A DNA stretch of 34,694 bases from Bryobacterales bacterium (GCA_016789785.1 JAEUQE010000075.1:1-34694); one strand, 5' to 3'; counted from the first letter of the stretch, positions 16,637 through 24,937 are shown. The notes: generated by a model from the letters alone, not told the origin. Program-made: numbers and translations.

Positions 16637-17063
16637 TCAGCGAACGCCAACGGAGCTTGCTCCCGTAGCTGTTGGCCGCCAGTACCTACTTGTACACTCT
16701 TCAAGTCGAGCCTTGATTACCTGGTCTCTTCGAGCACACTCAACCAGCCGGATACTGCCGGCTACACGCCCAGGAGGCAGCTTCGAAACCGCTCGACGAC
16801 GCCCAAGGATCCGAACAAGGAAGCCACTCGCCGAAGAAGCTTCGTCCAACGGACAGACAAAGTTCGTCTCCCTGTAGCGTCGCCACGACCGGGAAGACAA
16901 GTTCTGACTGAGCTTCAAACGCGAGTTCCAAATCGATCTGTGGGACAGGGTTGTCCAACATGCGGGAATCTAACTCGGCAAGCTCCGTCCGCCCTGTGTT
17001 GAACACTGCTCGCGCGATCTCCATGTGCCCGGCTCCGTCTGCCATTTCTAGCAATCGTAACAA
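16637..17063 (-). pseudogene. Broken gene for an uncharacterised protein, with frame changes
   Basis: Three reading frames carry successive protein-like pieces. The first, from a TTG at 17063 (or the internal ATG of MEIARAVFNTGRTELAEL), reads LDNPVPQIDLELAFEAQ, LVFPVVATLQGDELCLSVG and FFGEWLPCSDP, then degenerates. A second frame continues GVVERFRSCLLGV and stops. A third continues VAGSIRLVECARRDQVIKARLEE and ends at the TGA at 16639-16637. Joined together these pieces look like one small alpha/beta protein of about 130 residues, so two frameshifts are likely. I cannot name the family. Neighbouring decay of the HEAT-like gene suggests the whole block lost selection. Confidence 0.55.
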
Positions 17064-17327
17064 GGCCTATTCAGACTCACGGGAAATCGGGCTTGTTCCG
17101 GCGAACTGGGATCACGCCGACTGGCGTACCGGCTGGCAGCCCCTAGCCTCCCCTGGCTGGATCATGAAGCGCTCGCCCCCCGGAACTCTTCCCCCGGCTC
17201 GCCAACGGCGCCTTCACCAGGTTTTGTGATCGACGGCAGAAGGCCGGCAAGCTCGACCGTGTCGATCCGCCCCGAGCCGTTAAGCCGAACCGGCACGTCC
17301 GGCGTAAGCCGCTGAGATCCCTGTAGC
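17064..17327. other. Non-coding stretch before the phosphofructokinase gene
   Basis: No gene is supported. A minus-strand frame (17377-17162) reads LTPDVPVRLNGSGRIDTVELAGLLPSI in part. It overlaps the start of the phosphofructokinase gene and lacks a convincing start, so I leave it unassigned. It might be another remnant of the decayed block. Confidence 0.4.
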
Positions 17328-18644
17328 ATGGAGAAGATGGCTTCTCCCGACTTCCCAGTCCACCCGGAATCCCCCATTCATCCCGAATTCATCGTGCAGC
17401 AACTCGGTCCCTGCGAAGTGCCCTCCCCCTTGCGGCTGGGCGACACATTCGTCTCAGATGAGGTCCGTATTCCATTGCACGCTGAGATTCACAACGGCAG
17501 TGTGCCCGACCCGGGCTGTTCCTTCGAGCGCGCCGGGCCGCGCCGCAAGATCTACTTCCACCCCGCCGATGTACGCGCCGCTGCTGTGACCTGTGGAGGT
17601 CTCTGCCCGGGCCTCAACAACGTCGTCCGCTCTCTCGTGCTCCAGCTCCACTACGGCTATGGCGTGAAGGAATGCCTCGGGATTCGCTATGGGTATCGCG
17701 GCCTCGATCCCGATACCGGAATGCCGCCGCTCTATCTCACGCCGGCTCTCGTCTCCGACATCCATGAGCATGGTGGTTCGATTCTCGGCACCTCCCGCGG
17801 CAACCCCGAGCCCGCGGTCATGGTGCGCCGCCTCCGCGAACTGGGTGTGAACATGCTCTTCGTCATTGGCGGCGACGGAACCCAACAGGGCGCGCACCAG
17901 ATCTGGCTGGAGGCATCCAGGCAGGGCGATCCGATGGCCGTCGTTGGTATTCCAAAGACGATCGACAACGACATTCCTTATGTATGGCGGACGTTCGGCT
18001 ATGCGACGGCCGTGGAGAAGGCGCGTCAGGTGATCGACAGCGCGCACAATGAGGCACGGGCGCACTTCAACGGTGTCGGCCTTGTGAAGCTGATGGGCCG
18101 CGACGCGGGATTCATCGCCGCGGGCGCCACTCTTGCCAGCCAGGAAGTAAACTTCACGCTTGTTCCCGAAGTCCCGTTCCGCCTGCGCGGCGAAGGAGGC
18201 TTTCTGGAGACGCTGCTTGAACGCCTGCAACAGCGCCGTCATGCGGTGGTGGTGGTCGCGGAGGGTGCGGGGATGGACCTCTTCCCTGAGCCGCACGATC
18301 CCAAGCAACGCCCCGACATTGGTTTGTTCCTGATGCAGGAAATCCGTTCGTACTTCCGCGAGCGCAAGGTCCCGGTAGACGTGAAGTATCTCGATCCGAG
18401 TTACTACATTCGCGGCGCCACGGCGAATACCGATGATGCCTTCCTATGCGACCAGCTCGCCCGCAACGCCGTTCATGCCGCCATGGCGGGCAAAACGGGA
18501 ATGCTGATCGGCATCTGGTACAACATGATGACACACGTGCCTGTCAGTCTCTGCACCGGAGAGAAGAAGCGCCTTACCGAATCGAGCGAAATCTGGCAGT
18601 CCGTTCTAAGGGCAACGGGCCAACCCGTCCGCTTCGGCTGCTAG
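17328..18644 (+). CDS. 6-phosphofructokinase, plant/trypanosome-type (probably ATP-dependent)
   Basis: The enzyme phosphorylates fructose 6-phosphate to fructose 1,6-bisphosphate in glycolysis. Residues about 1-80 are an N-terminal extension absent from E. coli PfkA but usual in this clade. The catalytic core shows CGGLCPGLNNVVRSLV, SILGTSRGN, VIGGDGTQQGA and GIPKTIDNDI. The combination of Gly in GGDG (typical of ATP users) with Lys in PKTIDND (typical of PPi users) is the pattern of plant and trypanosomal ATP-dependent enzymes. The later conserved parts KLMGRDAGFIAAGATLAS and YLDPSYYIRGATANTDDAFLC are intact. The start could be the ATG at 17328 or 17337; neither has a well spaced ribosome binding site. 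It stands alone, between the graveyard and the sigma factor operon. Confidence 0.93.
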   Translation: MEKMASPDFPVHPESPIHPEFIVQQLGPCEVPSPLRLGDTFVSDEVRIPLHAEIHNGSVPDPGCSFERAGPRRKIYFHPADVRAAAVTCGGLCPGLNNVVRSLVLQLHYGYGVKECLGIRYGYRGLDPDTGMPPLYLTPALVSDIHEHGGSILGTSRGNPEPAVMVRRLRELGVNMLFVIGGDGTQQGAHQIWLEASRQGDPMAVVGIPKTIDNDIPYVWRTFGYATAVEKARQVIDSAHNEARAHFNGVGLVKLMGRDAGFIAAGATLASQEVNFTLVPEVPFRLRGEGGFLETLLERLQQRRHAVVVVAEGAGMDLFPEPHDPKQRPDIGLFLMQEIRSYFRERKVPVDVKYLDPSYYIRGATANTDDAFLCDQLARNAVHAAMAGKTGMLIGIWYNMMTHVPVSLCTGEKKRLTESSEIWQSVLRATGQPVRFGC

Positions 18645-18783
18645 CGGCGCATTCTGGCTCCTGTCTTGTCCAGCTATATGCGATACTAAGCACGGCAGCG
18701 ATGCCTTGTTCCAGGGGAGCGTCCGCACCTGTCTCACCAGGTAATGAATCCTCGCGCCCCCATGAGGCTGTGCCGGCGAACGG

Positions 18784-19368
18784 ATGCACGACCGAAGCGA
18801 CGAAAAGCTGATACAGGAGTTTCAGTCTTCTCAGTCGCCTGCCGACCGCAATGGGTTGGCCGACGAGTTGATTCAGCGGCACTACCGGCGCGTGGCGCTG
18901 TGGTGCCTGCGCTGGTGCGGCGACCGGGACCGCGCCTCCGACCTCACCCAGGAAATCTTCGCGCGTGTCTATCGCAACCTCGATACGTTCGCAGGCACAT
19001 CCAAGTTCAGCACCTGGCTCTACACGGTATCGCGCAATCACTGCATCAATGCCGCCCAAGCCGACCGGCTGCGCGAGACCGAGGAACTTGGCGATGTGCT
19101 CCTGGCTACACTCGAGACTGGGGATCCCCCTGCCGACGAACAACTCGCACGGCAGTCGCAGCTCAAGATGGCTCGCGCCCTGCTCACCGAGACGCTCAAC
19201 GATACCGAGCGCAGTGTCGTGCTGCTGCACTATTGCGAGGAGTTGTCTCTCCCAGCCATTACGCGTCAGCTCGGACTGACCAATCAGAGCGGAGCGAAGG
19301 CCTACATCGTCTCCGCGCAGCGAAAACTCAAAGCGGCTCTGGGCCGGTGGATGGCTCAGCAGAGGTGA
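18784..19368 (+). CDS. ECF-type RNA polymerase sigma factor
   Basis: This small sigma-70 family protein should direct RNA polymerase to an extracytoplasmic-function regulon. Region 2 is seen at about residues 38-80 (WCGDRDRASDLTQEIFARVYRNL, then FSTWLYTVSRNHCIN). Region 4 is at about 135-185 (LNDTERSVVLLHYCEELSLPAITRQLGLT, then AYIVSAQRKLKAAL). There is no region 1 or 3. The length (194 aa) is normal. The next gene, 15 bases downstream, encodes a zinc-binding membrane protein, so this is a sigma/anti-sigma pair. The stop lies in the first copy of a tandem 11-base repeat whose second copy supplies the ribosome binding site of the anti-sigma gene. The target regulon is unknown; autoregulation is common in such pairs. 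Confidence 0.9.
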   Translation: MHDRSDEKLIQEFQSSQSPADRNGLADELIQRHYRRVALWCLRWCGDRDRASDLTQEIFARVYRNLDTFAGTSKFSTWLYTVSRNHCINAAQADRLRETEELGDVLLATLETGDPPADEQLARQSQLKMARALLTETLNDTERSVVLLHYCEELSLPAITRQLGLTNQSGAKAYIVSAQRKLKAALGRWMAQQR

Positions 19369-19380
19369 CGCAGAGGTGAC
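19359..19380 (+). repeat. Tandem 11-bp repeat spanning the sigma stop and anti-sigma RBS
   Basis: GCAGAGGTGAC occurs twice in a row. The first copy contains the last sense codons and TGA stop of the sigma factor gene. The second contains AGAGGTGA, correctly spaced as the Shine-Dalgarno for the anti-sigma ATG at 19384. A small duplication seems to have shaped the coupling between the two genes. Confidence 0.8.
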
Positions 19381-19383
19381 ACA

Positions 19384-20127
19384 ATGAGTTCCGATCCTAA
19401 ATGGAGCCCCGCGCAAAAGCACGCTCTCCGGCATGCTCTGAATCCCGAGACGCAGCACTGTCCCGAACCGCACCAGTTGCATGCGCACGTGGATGACCAC
19501 GGGAGCTTCGAAATCGAGACCCATCTCACGGTTTGCGCGGCTTGCCGCACCGAAGCCGGTCTCTATCGCGAATTCCTCGCAGCGGAGGCATCTCCCGAAG
19601 AACAGGCGGCGCTCGATCACATCATCGCAAGCAGGAAGCCCTTCGCTGCTTCCTCTGCCCCGCAGCCGCAACCCGGCCTGAGGAACACCCTCTCAGGCCC
19701 GCTGAAATCACTCGGCTGGATGCACTGGGCCGGTGCGTCCGCGGCACTGCTGTTGGCCATCGCCCTAGGCGTGGAGTGGAACCGCGGCATTCAGCCTCCT
19801 CCCGAGGGCGCGGCCGGCGTGTACCGGTCCGCCGCCAAGCTCACCATTGAACCTTCCGGCGACCTCGAAGCCCCTCCCACGGTCTTCCGCTGGGATGCCG
19901 CCCAAAATGCCGTGTCGCACACAGTGAGACTCGTCGAAGTCGACGGCAACGTACTATGGTCGGGCACGGTGGGGAATCGGGAGGTCAGGACTTCGGATCA
20001 GTGGAAGCGCTGGATGAAGCCCGGCAAGACGCTGCACCTGGAGGTGTCCGCCTTGGACGCGCAGGGGCGAGTTGTCGCGTCGGGCAGTACCGCGTTTCGA
20101 GTTCGAGTGAAAGGCTCCCCGGAATAG
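19384..20127 (+). CDS. Membrane anti-sigma factor with zinc-binding N-terminus
   Basis: The protein has the build of a ZAS-type anti-sigma factor. The cytoplasmic N-terminus carries HxxxCxxC in ETHLTVCAACRTEA (about residues 46-58), which would bind zinc and hold the sigma factor. One membrane segment follows (AGASAALLLAIALGVEW, about 118-135). The remaining 110 residues, on the far side of the membrane, are beta-rich (VFRWDAAQNAVSHTVRLVE, then LHLEVSALDAQGRVVASGS) and resemble a fibronectin III-like sensor domain. It follows the ECF sigma gene by 15 bases and precedes the exported cohesin-like/TIG protein by 22. Signal release by proteolysis or conformational change is inferred from the family. 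Confidence 0.85.
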   Translation: MSSDPKWSPAQKHALRHALNPETQHCPEPHQLHAHVDDHGSFEIETHLTVCAACRTEAGLYREFLAAEASPEEQAALDHIIASRKPFAASSAPQPQPGLRNTLSGPLKSLGWMHWAGASAALLLAIALGVEWNRGIQPPPEGAAGVYRSAAKLTIEPSGDLEAPPTVFRWDAAQNAVSHTVRLVEVDGNVLWSGTVGNREVRTSDQWKRWMKPGKTLHLEVSALDAQGRVVASGSTAFRVRVKGSPE

Positions 20128-20149
20128 CTCAGGAAAGGAAGATTCCGGC

Positions 20150-21244
20150 ATGAGGATTTCATGGCTGGCCGGGTTCATCGCTACGGCTCTGTGCGCGCAG
20201 AATCACCTGGGAGTCTCGCTCAGAGTCACCCAGGAAGTGGCTCCCGCTGGTTCGGTGGTGCAGCTTAAGTTCGAACTGACCGAACCCAAACCAATCGCCC
20301 GCACCAAGGTTGGGCTGTCCTTCGATGAGTCGTATTTCGAGGATGTCCTCGGCATCTCGCTTGCCGAAGGCGCCGTCGGAGCCGCCAGCATCTCGAACGG
20401 GAGACTCACGCTCGAAGCAACGGCAAGCAGCGCCTCCTTCGGACTCAGCAATGATTATCCGCTGGCCACCTTCGCCATCAAACTCAAGCCGGGCTTGGCC
20501 CCGGGTACACGGATCCCGGTCTCGATTGATCTCGGCCAGTCCTTCTTCTTGAACTTCACCGGACAACCCTACCCCGAGGAGTCGAAAGACGGCGCGGTCA
20601 CTATCGGCGGCACACTGGCCATCGAGAATGTCGTACCCGGTGGCGGCTTGATGACACCGGGGGATCAGTTCCGCATCATCGGCCGCGGCTTCCCAGCCAA
20701 TCTCGCCGTCCGTCTCGCGGAAGTACCCGAGGCCAGCGTGCTCCGCATTGCCCCCAGCGAAATTCTGATGCGGATGCGCAACACCGCCGAATTCGAGGGA
20801 ACGCGCGTCACCGTCGACAACAAGATGGGCGAGAAGGTGATCTACTACTCGTACTTGCGGGCCCGCCGTGCTCCCGGCGGATCGGACCCCCTGGATGCAA
20901 CGCTCCGCCCGGTCTTTGCGAGCCGCCGGTCCGTGGACGCATTGCTCGTCCGCGACCGCTCCAATCCCGCGAAACCTTATCTCGCGGTGCGCAACCCGCA
21001 GCGGACCGCGGTCGTCATCAGCGTGCAGGCATTCAATGCCACGGGAAACATCGGACCTGTGGCGCAGATCCAGTTGGGCGCCGCCGAGTTCGCAGTCCGG
21101 TCGCTTGAAGAATTGCTGCCGGCGGATGTTCTCAACGCATCGTCATGGGTGCGCGTCACCTCTCCGCTCGGCATCAACACTCACCATGTGATGGTCAATC
21201 CTGATGGGACCCTGGCTGCGGTTCCTCCCGTGGTGCTTCGCTGA
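20150..21244 (+). CDS. Exported protein with cohesin-like and IPT/TIG-like domains
   Basis: A signal peptide (MRISWLAGFIATALCAQ) is followed at about residues 20-135 by a domain with the outline of cohesin-type folds (VSLRVTQEVAPAGSVVQLKF, then FDESYFEDVLGISLA and YPLATFAIKLKPGLAPGTRIPVSI). Residues about 158-225 look like an IPT/TIG Ig-like domain (IENVVPGGGLMTPGDQFRIIGRGFPANLA). The C-terminal 130 residues are beta-rich and unassigned. AAGGAAG precedes the ATG. It is the third gene of the sigma/anti-sigma group, so it may be the regulated product or the sensed partner. Its last 50 bases overlap the 3' end of the convergent CHAT gene. The function is unknown. Confidence 0.75.
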   Translation: MRISWLAGFIATALCAQNHLGVSLRVTQEVAPAGSVVQLKFELTEPKPIARTKVGLSFDESYFEDVLGISLAEGAVGAASISNGRLTLEATASSASFGLSNDYPLATFAIKLKPGLAPGTRIPVSIDLGQSFFLNFTGQPYPEESKDGAVTIGGTLAIENVVPGGGLMTPGDQFRIIGRGFPANLAVRLAEVPEASVLRIAPSEILMRMRNTAEFEGTRVTVDNKMGEKVIYYSYLRARRAPGGSDPLDATLRPVFASRRSVDALLVRDRSNPAKPYLAVRNPQRTAVVISVQAFNATGNIGPVAQIQLGAAEFAVRSLEELLPADVLNASSWVRVTSPLGINTHHVMVNPDGTLAAVPPVVLR

Positions 21245-23759
21245 AACGCATCAGACGCATCACCGTCACACCAAACAGCAGCAGCGCCGCGCTCCCAACC
21301 AATAAGTGATTCCAGGACAGAAATCGCGGAACCGGCTGATGCCCTTGTCCTGCCATCGTAAAAGCCGCCCAAAACTTGGGATCGCGATACGCATCCCCAC
21401 GCCGCAAGAAGCTGAGCTTCGCTTCGCGCATGGCGGCCGCCGGATCCGCGCCTCGCGCCACATGGCGGTAGAACTCCCGCATCCAGATCGCAGTGGCACG
21501 ATCCTCCACAGGCCATCGCGTGCTCATCACCGCATGCGCGCCGGAGGCGAGAAACGCACGCGCCAGACTCTGCGCACCCTCGCCGCGCACTTGTATGCCT
21601 TCACTTGTCTGACAAGCAGACAGTACGACAAGCTGAGTGCCTGACAACCGGAGCGGCCACACGTCGCTCAAAAAGAAATACCCATCCGACAGCAGAAAAC
21701 GGCTCCGCAGGGGATCCGCCGAATCCACAACCGCGTGTGTCGCGATGTGCAGCATGGGAGCTTTCCCAGCTTCTTCCGCCACTTTCCGGTGCGTGAACTC
21801 GTCCCGGGTCACCGCCAGCACGCTCCCTGGCAGCGTGCCTTCGATGCTGCGCAACTCACTTGCGGTCCCTGGAAGATTCGGCAGTCGCTCGTCATCCGGA
21901 AGAAGCTTTGCGCCCGGTGTAGGATCGCCAAACGCCGCAATCTGCCGTTCCCAAGGCCATCCCGCCCGCCGGTGAAACACGGGCCGCAGCCTCAGGAACG
22001 CCGCCGAAGGCAGAAAGCTCAGTGCATAGCGCTCCACCAGCCTGCGGCCATCGGGCAGACGCACCGCATCCAACGGAACATGGGTCAGCGCACCTTCCAG
22101 CACCACCGACAATGTGCGCACCGAAGTGTCCTGCCACAAGGGAATGCCGGGCAGCAGCCAGGTCACTTCGTTGTCCCAACCCGCATCGCCCGCCATCAAC
22201 CGCCGCATCGCGACATTCACGTGGCCTGCCGCCGCGCGCTCTCCCGGCCCCAGATCCGCAATTCCAGACCTGTCCTGCGAGGCCCAAAGCAAAAAGCTCC
22301 GGCGCTTCCCCACCCAATAGATCAGCGCGGCCTGCCCCTCCTGTAACTCGGCGCGCGCCCAGCTAATCGAGTGGGTAATCGGCGCCATCACCGCTCCAGG
22401 AAGCCGTTCCGCCTGAAGCCTCGCCTCCAGAGCTTCGTACTCCGATTCCGCCGCCAAGCGCGCAGTCAACCCGTCCGGCCGTTTCGCCGCCGCCGCGATC
22501 CGTTCGCGAACCGGCTTCAGTTGCGCCTCCACCTTCGGATCCGCGCTGATCGCCGCCGCCACCTGATCCCTCAACACTCGCGCCCGCGCCCTCTCCATGA
22601 TCTCGACCAGCCGCTCCGTCCGCGCACTTCGCCGTTCCGCCTCGATCCAGTCATCGTAGACATCATGCTTGTCGAAGAGAAAGTCGAGCCGCAAACTCGT
22701 CCCCGCGATTCTCCCACGCACCGACTCGAGCGTCTTCGCCGCCACTTCCAAGCGTTCCGATGCAAGCTTCGGCGATCCACCACGAAGCGCAACGCGGCCC
22801 AATCCGTGAAGCGACTTCCACTGTTCCTCCACCGTGCCGAGCCTCTCGCTCTCCGCCAGCACCGCACGCCACTCGCGCTCCGCCCCCGCCAAATCGCCTT
22901 CCCGGAATAGCGCCTCACCTGCATACATGCGAAATTGCATTTCCTCGCGCGCGCTGCCGGAACGGTGTGCATGCGCCCGCCCCTCCGCGAAGAGCCGGTG
23001 CGCCGTCGCATAGTCACCGGTCTCCATCACATGCAGAATGCCCTGATTCTTCAGCACGCCAAGCAGTGCATCGGCATGTTGGTCGCGCGAAAGCAATGCC
23101 CGCGCCGCGTCATACTGATCCGACGCTTTGTAGGGATCGCCCATCCGGCGGTAGAGCGCACCGAGATTCGTCAGCAGCCGCGCATGTTCACTTGGCGAAA
23201 GCCCCGAAGGATTCGCGCCCAACCCGCGATAGAGGTCCAACGCATCGCGATATCGCCCAAGCCTTTGCAGCAGCGCCGCCATGTTGCCATCGGTCAACTG
23301 CTTCGCCGCCGCGTACCAACTCTCCTTCTCCGCGCCCTTCAGCGTCGCATTCGCCGCTTGATATTGAGAGAGCGCCTCCGCATAGGCGCCTCGATAGAAT
23401 GCCACCGCGCCAAGATTGTTGCGCGTATCGGCGATCTTGGCACGCTCCTGTGTCTTTTCGAAACGGGAAAGCGCCGCTTGAAAGGCGGTCTCCGCATCGG
23501 CGTACCGGGCTTCGTACAGACCCGCCAGCCCTTCCACCACATACGACTGCCCGGTGCACGTGGGATCTCCACTCGTTTCGCAATGCTGCCGAGCCTCGCG
23601 AGCCAGGCGCACCGCGGTGCCGTATTCACCCGCGTCGATGGCCTTCTCCGCACGCTCGATCCGGGGATCCCGTCCAGCGGCGCAAATGGCGCAAACGGCT
23701 GCCCACAGGATCAGAAGTCGGTACGATGCCACGCACGATGAGTATACTCCCAAGGGCAC
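21195..23759 (-). CDS. Exported, membrane-anchored TPR-CHAT protease
   Basis: CHAT domains are caspase-like cysteine peptidases of clan CD. The N-terminus is a signal peptide (YRLLILWAAVCAICAAG). A long stretch of TPR-like helices follows (about 30-350), with repeats such as LAGLYEARYADAETAFQAAL, NLGAVAFYRGAYAEALSQYQ and NLGALYRRMGDPYKASDQYD. A helical linker leads to the CHAT domain (about 555-805) with the catalytic pair His675 (LHIATH) and Cys716 (VLSACQT). A single membrane segment near 819-838 and a charged tail end the protein. This topology puts the protease outside the cytoplasm, which is inference. The start is uncertain: GTG at 23759, or GTG at 23732 directly at the signal peptide. 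Confidence 0.9.
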   Translation of the reverse strand: MPLGVYSSCVASYRLLILWAAVCAICAAGRDPRIERAEKAIDAGEYGTAVRLAREARQHCETSGDPTCTGQSYVVEGLAGLYEARYADAETAFQAALSRFEKTQERAKIADTRNNLGAVAFYRGAYAEALSQYQAANATLKGAEKESWYAAAKQLTDGNMAALLQRLGRYRDALDLYRGLGANPSGLSPSEHARLLTNLGALYRRMGDPYKASDQYDAARALLSRDQHADALLGVLKNQGILHVMETGDYATAHRLFAEGRAHAHRSGSAREEMQFRMYAGEALFREGDLAGAEREWRAVLAESERLGTVEEQWKSLHGLGRVALRGGSPKLASERLEVAAKTLESVRGRIAGTSLRLDFLFDKHDVYDDWIEAERRSARTERLVEIMERARARVLRDQVAAAISADPKVEAQLKPVRERIAAAAKRPDGLTARLAAESEYEALEARLQAERLPGAVMAPITHSISWARAELQEGQAALIYWVGKRRSFLLWASQDRSGIADLGPGERAAAGHVNVAMRRLMAGDAGWDNEVTWLLPGIPLWQDTSVRTLSVVLEGALTHVPLDAVRLPDGRRLVERYALSFLPSAAFLRLRPVFHRRAGWPWERQIAAFGDPTPGAKLLPDDERLPNLPGTASELRSIEGTLPGSVLAVTRDEFTHRKVAEEAGKAPMLHIATHAVVDSADPLRSRFLLSDGYFFLSDVWPLRLSGTQLVVLSACQTSEGIQVRGEGAQSLARAFLASGAHAVMSTRWPVEDRATAIWMREFYRHVARGADPAAAMREAKLSFLRRGDAYRDPKFWAAFTMAGQGHQPVPRFLSWNHLLVGSAALLLFGVTVMRLMRFSEAPREEPQPGSHQD

Positions 23760-23808
23760 TCGATTCGAAGTCCGTAACAGGCGGTCGCGGATGCTTCATG
23801 GTGAAAGA

Positions 23809-23836
23809 ACTATGATGAGAGAGAGGATGTCGTCAA
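23809..23836 (-). promoter_or_regulatory. Possible sigma-70-like promoter for the CHAT gene
   Basis: On the minus strand TTGACG (23836-23831) and CATAGT (23814-23809) are separated by 16 bases. This is a five-of-six -35 match and a four-of-six -10 match. It lies inside the start region of the divergent DUF433 gene, so the two genes would compete or be co-regulated. The assignment is weak. Confidence 0.3.
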
Positions 23837-24084
23837 TGGCCGCTCTGGACTGGTCGCAATGCCCCGCCGTGGAAAGCGTCCCCGGCAAGGTCAGCGGCGC
23901 CTGGGTTTTCAAGGACACTCGTATGCCGGTCGCTACGGTGTTTGAGAATCTGGAAGCTGGGCTGACCGCGGAAGAGGTAATGGAAGAATTCGCTGTCACC
24001 CGGGAACAGATTCATGCCGTGCTGCATTTCGCGGCCGATAGTCTGAAAACTCCCGTTCCGATGCGCGAGTATCAATCCCGCTGA
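23836..24084 (+). CDS. DUF433 family antitoxin-like protein (orphan)
   Basis: DUF433 proteins are small winged-helix DNA-binding proteins, many of them VapB-like antitoxins paired with PIN or DUF5615 toxins. This 82-aa protein has the family pattern: WSQCPAVESVPGKVSGAWVFKDTRMPVATVFENLEAGLTAEEVMEEF, then VTREQIHAVLHFAA. I chose the ATG at 23836 because AGAGAGG is well spaced upstream; in-frame ATGs at 23812, 23815 and 23827 are possible. No toxin gene follows: the next gene is an ABC ATPase on the other strand, 13 bases past the stop. It may be a solitary regulator or a relic of a lost toxin-antitoxin pair. Confidence 0.8.
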   Translation: MAALDWSQCPAVESVPGKVSGAWVFKDTRMPVATVFENLEAGLTAEEVMEEFAVTREQIHAVLHFAADSLKTPVPMREYQSR

Positions 24085-24097
24085 TGCGCATTCTTTT

Positions 24098-24874
24098 TCA
24101 CTGAATCGGTTCCGCCGCTACCGCGCCCGCCACCGCGTCCACCGATGCCACATGCCCCGTCAGCTTGTGAAACGCGCTCTCAAGCGTCGAGTGCTCTTCG
24201 CGCAACGCCACCGGCGTCCCGTCATACACGATCCGGCCCCGGTTGATGAAGACAATACGATCCGCCATCGCCTCCACCTCCTGCAGGATATGCGTCGACA
24301 GCAGAATCGTCTTGTTTTGTCCCAACTCCCGAATCGTGCGCCGGACCTCGAGAATCTGGTTCGGATCCAGACCCGTCGTCGGCTCATCCATGATCAGCAC
24401 ATCCGGCTCATGCAACAGCACCTGCGCCATGCCCACGCGCTGCTTGTATCCCTTCGACAGCTTGCGGATGGTCTTCTCCCTCACGGTTTCGAGCGCGCAC
24501 CGCTTCAAGACATCCGCGATCCGCGACTCCAGCCGCGCCCCCGAAATCCCCCGCGCATTCCCGAAAAAGCGCAGCAGACCCACCGGCGTCATCTCCGGAT
24601 ACAGCGGCCCATTCTCCGGCAGATAGCCGAGCCGCGCCGCCGCCGCCATGCGGTCACTGGCAACGTCAATTCCAGCAATCTTTGCGCTGCCCGAGGTCGG
24701 CGTCAAGTAACCGGTGAGTAACTTCATCGTGGTCGACTTACCCGCTCCGTTCGGTCCGAGAAAGGCGCACACCTGCCCCGCGGGCACGCTGAACGTGACG
24801 TCTTCCACCGCCGCAAACTTGCCGTAGATCTTGGTGAGGCCACAAGCCTCGATCATCGCGTTGCCACTGGCCAT
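24098..24874 (-). CDS. ABC transporter ATP-binding protein (ABC-2 type)
   Basis: This is a cytoplasmic ATPase subunit of the DRA/CcmA-like group that works with ABC-2 permeases. Motifs in order are Walker A GPNGAGKST (about 40-48), the signature region LSKGYKQRVGMAQ, Walker B VLIMDEPTTGLDP and the H-loop LSTHIL. The C-terminal GRIVYDGT segment and a short tail are typical. No permease gene lies on either side: upstream is the HD-GYP/GGDEF gene on the same strand (63 bases away) and downstream is the convergent DUF433 gene. The cognate membrane partner must be encoded elsewhere, or the ATPase is a leftover. The start may be the ATG at 24874 or the one six codons later (MIEACGL). Confidence 0.93.
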   Translation of the reverse strand: MASGNAMIEACGLTKIYGKFAAVEDVTFSVPAGQVCAFLGPNGAGKSTTMKLLTGYLTPTSGSAKIAGIDVASDRMAAAARLGYLPENGPLYPEMTPVGLLRFFGNARGISGARLESRIADVLKRCALETVREKTIRKLSKGYKQRVGMAQVLLHEPDVLIMDEPTTGLDPNQILEVRRTIRELGQNKTILLSTHILQEVEAMADRIVFINRGRIVYDGTPVALREEHSTLESAFHKLTGHVASVDAVAGAVAAEPIQ

Positions 24875-24937
24875 GTCTCTTTGAGATCAGTGTGCCATGG
24901 CCGCAGGTGCGCTCTCAACAACGCGCCCGTTGACATC

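Noticed and set aside
17162..17377. Small minus-strand gene with LTPDVPVRLNGSGRIDTVELAGLL
   Set aside because: It overlaps the start of the phosphofructokinase gene, has no ribosome binding site and no recognisable family.
24098..24874. Complete ABC export system
   Set aside because: Only the ATPase is present; no permease-like hydrophobic protein is encoded beside it.
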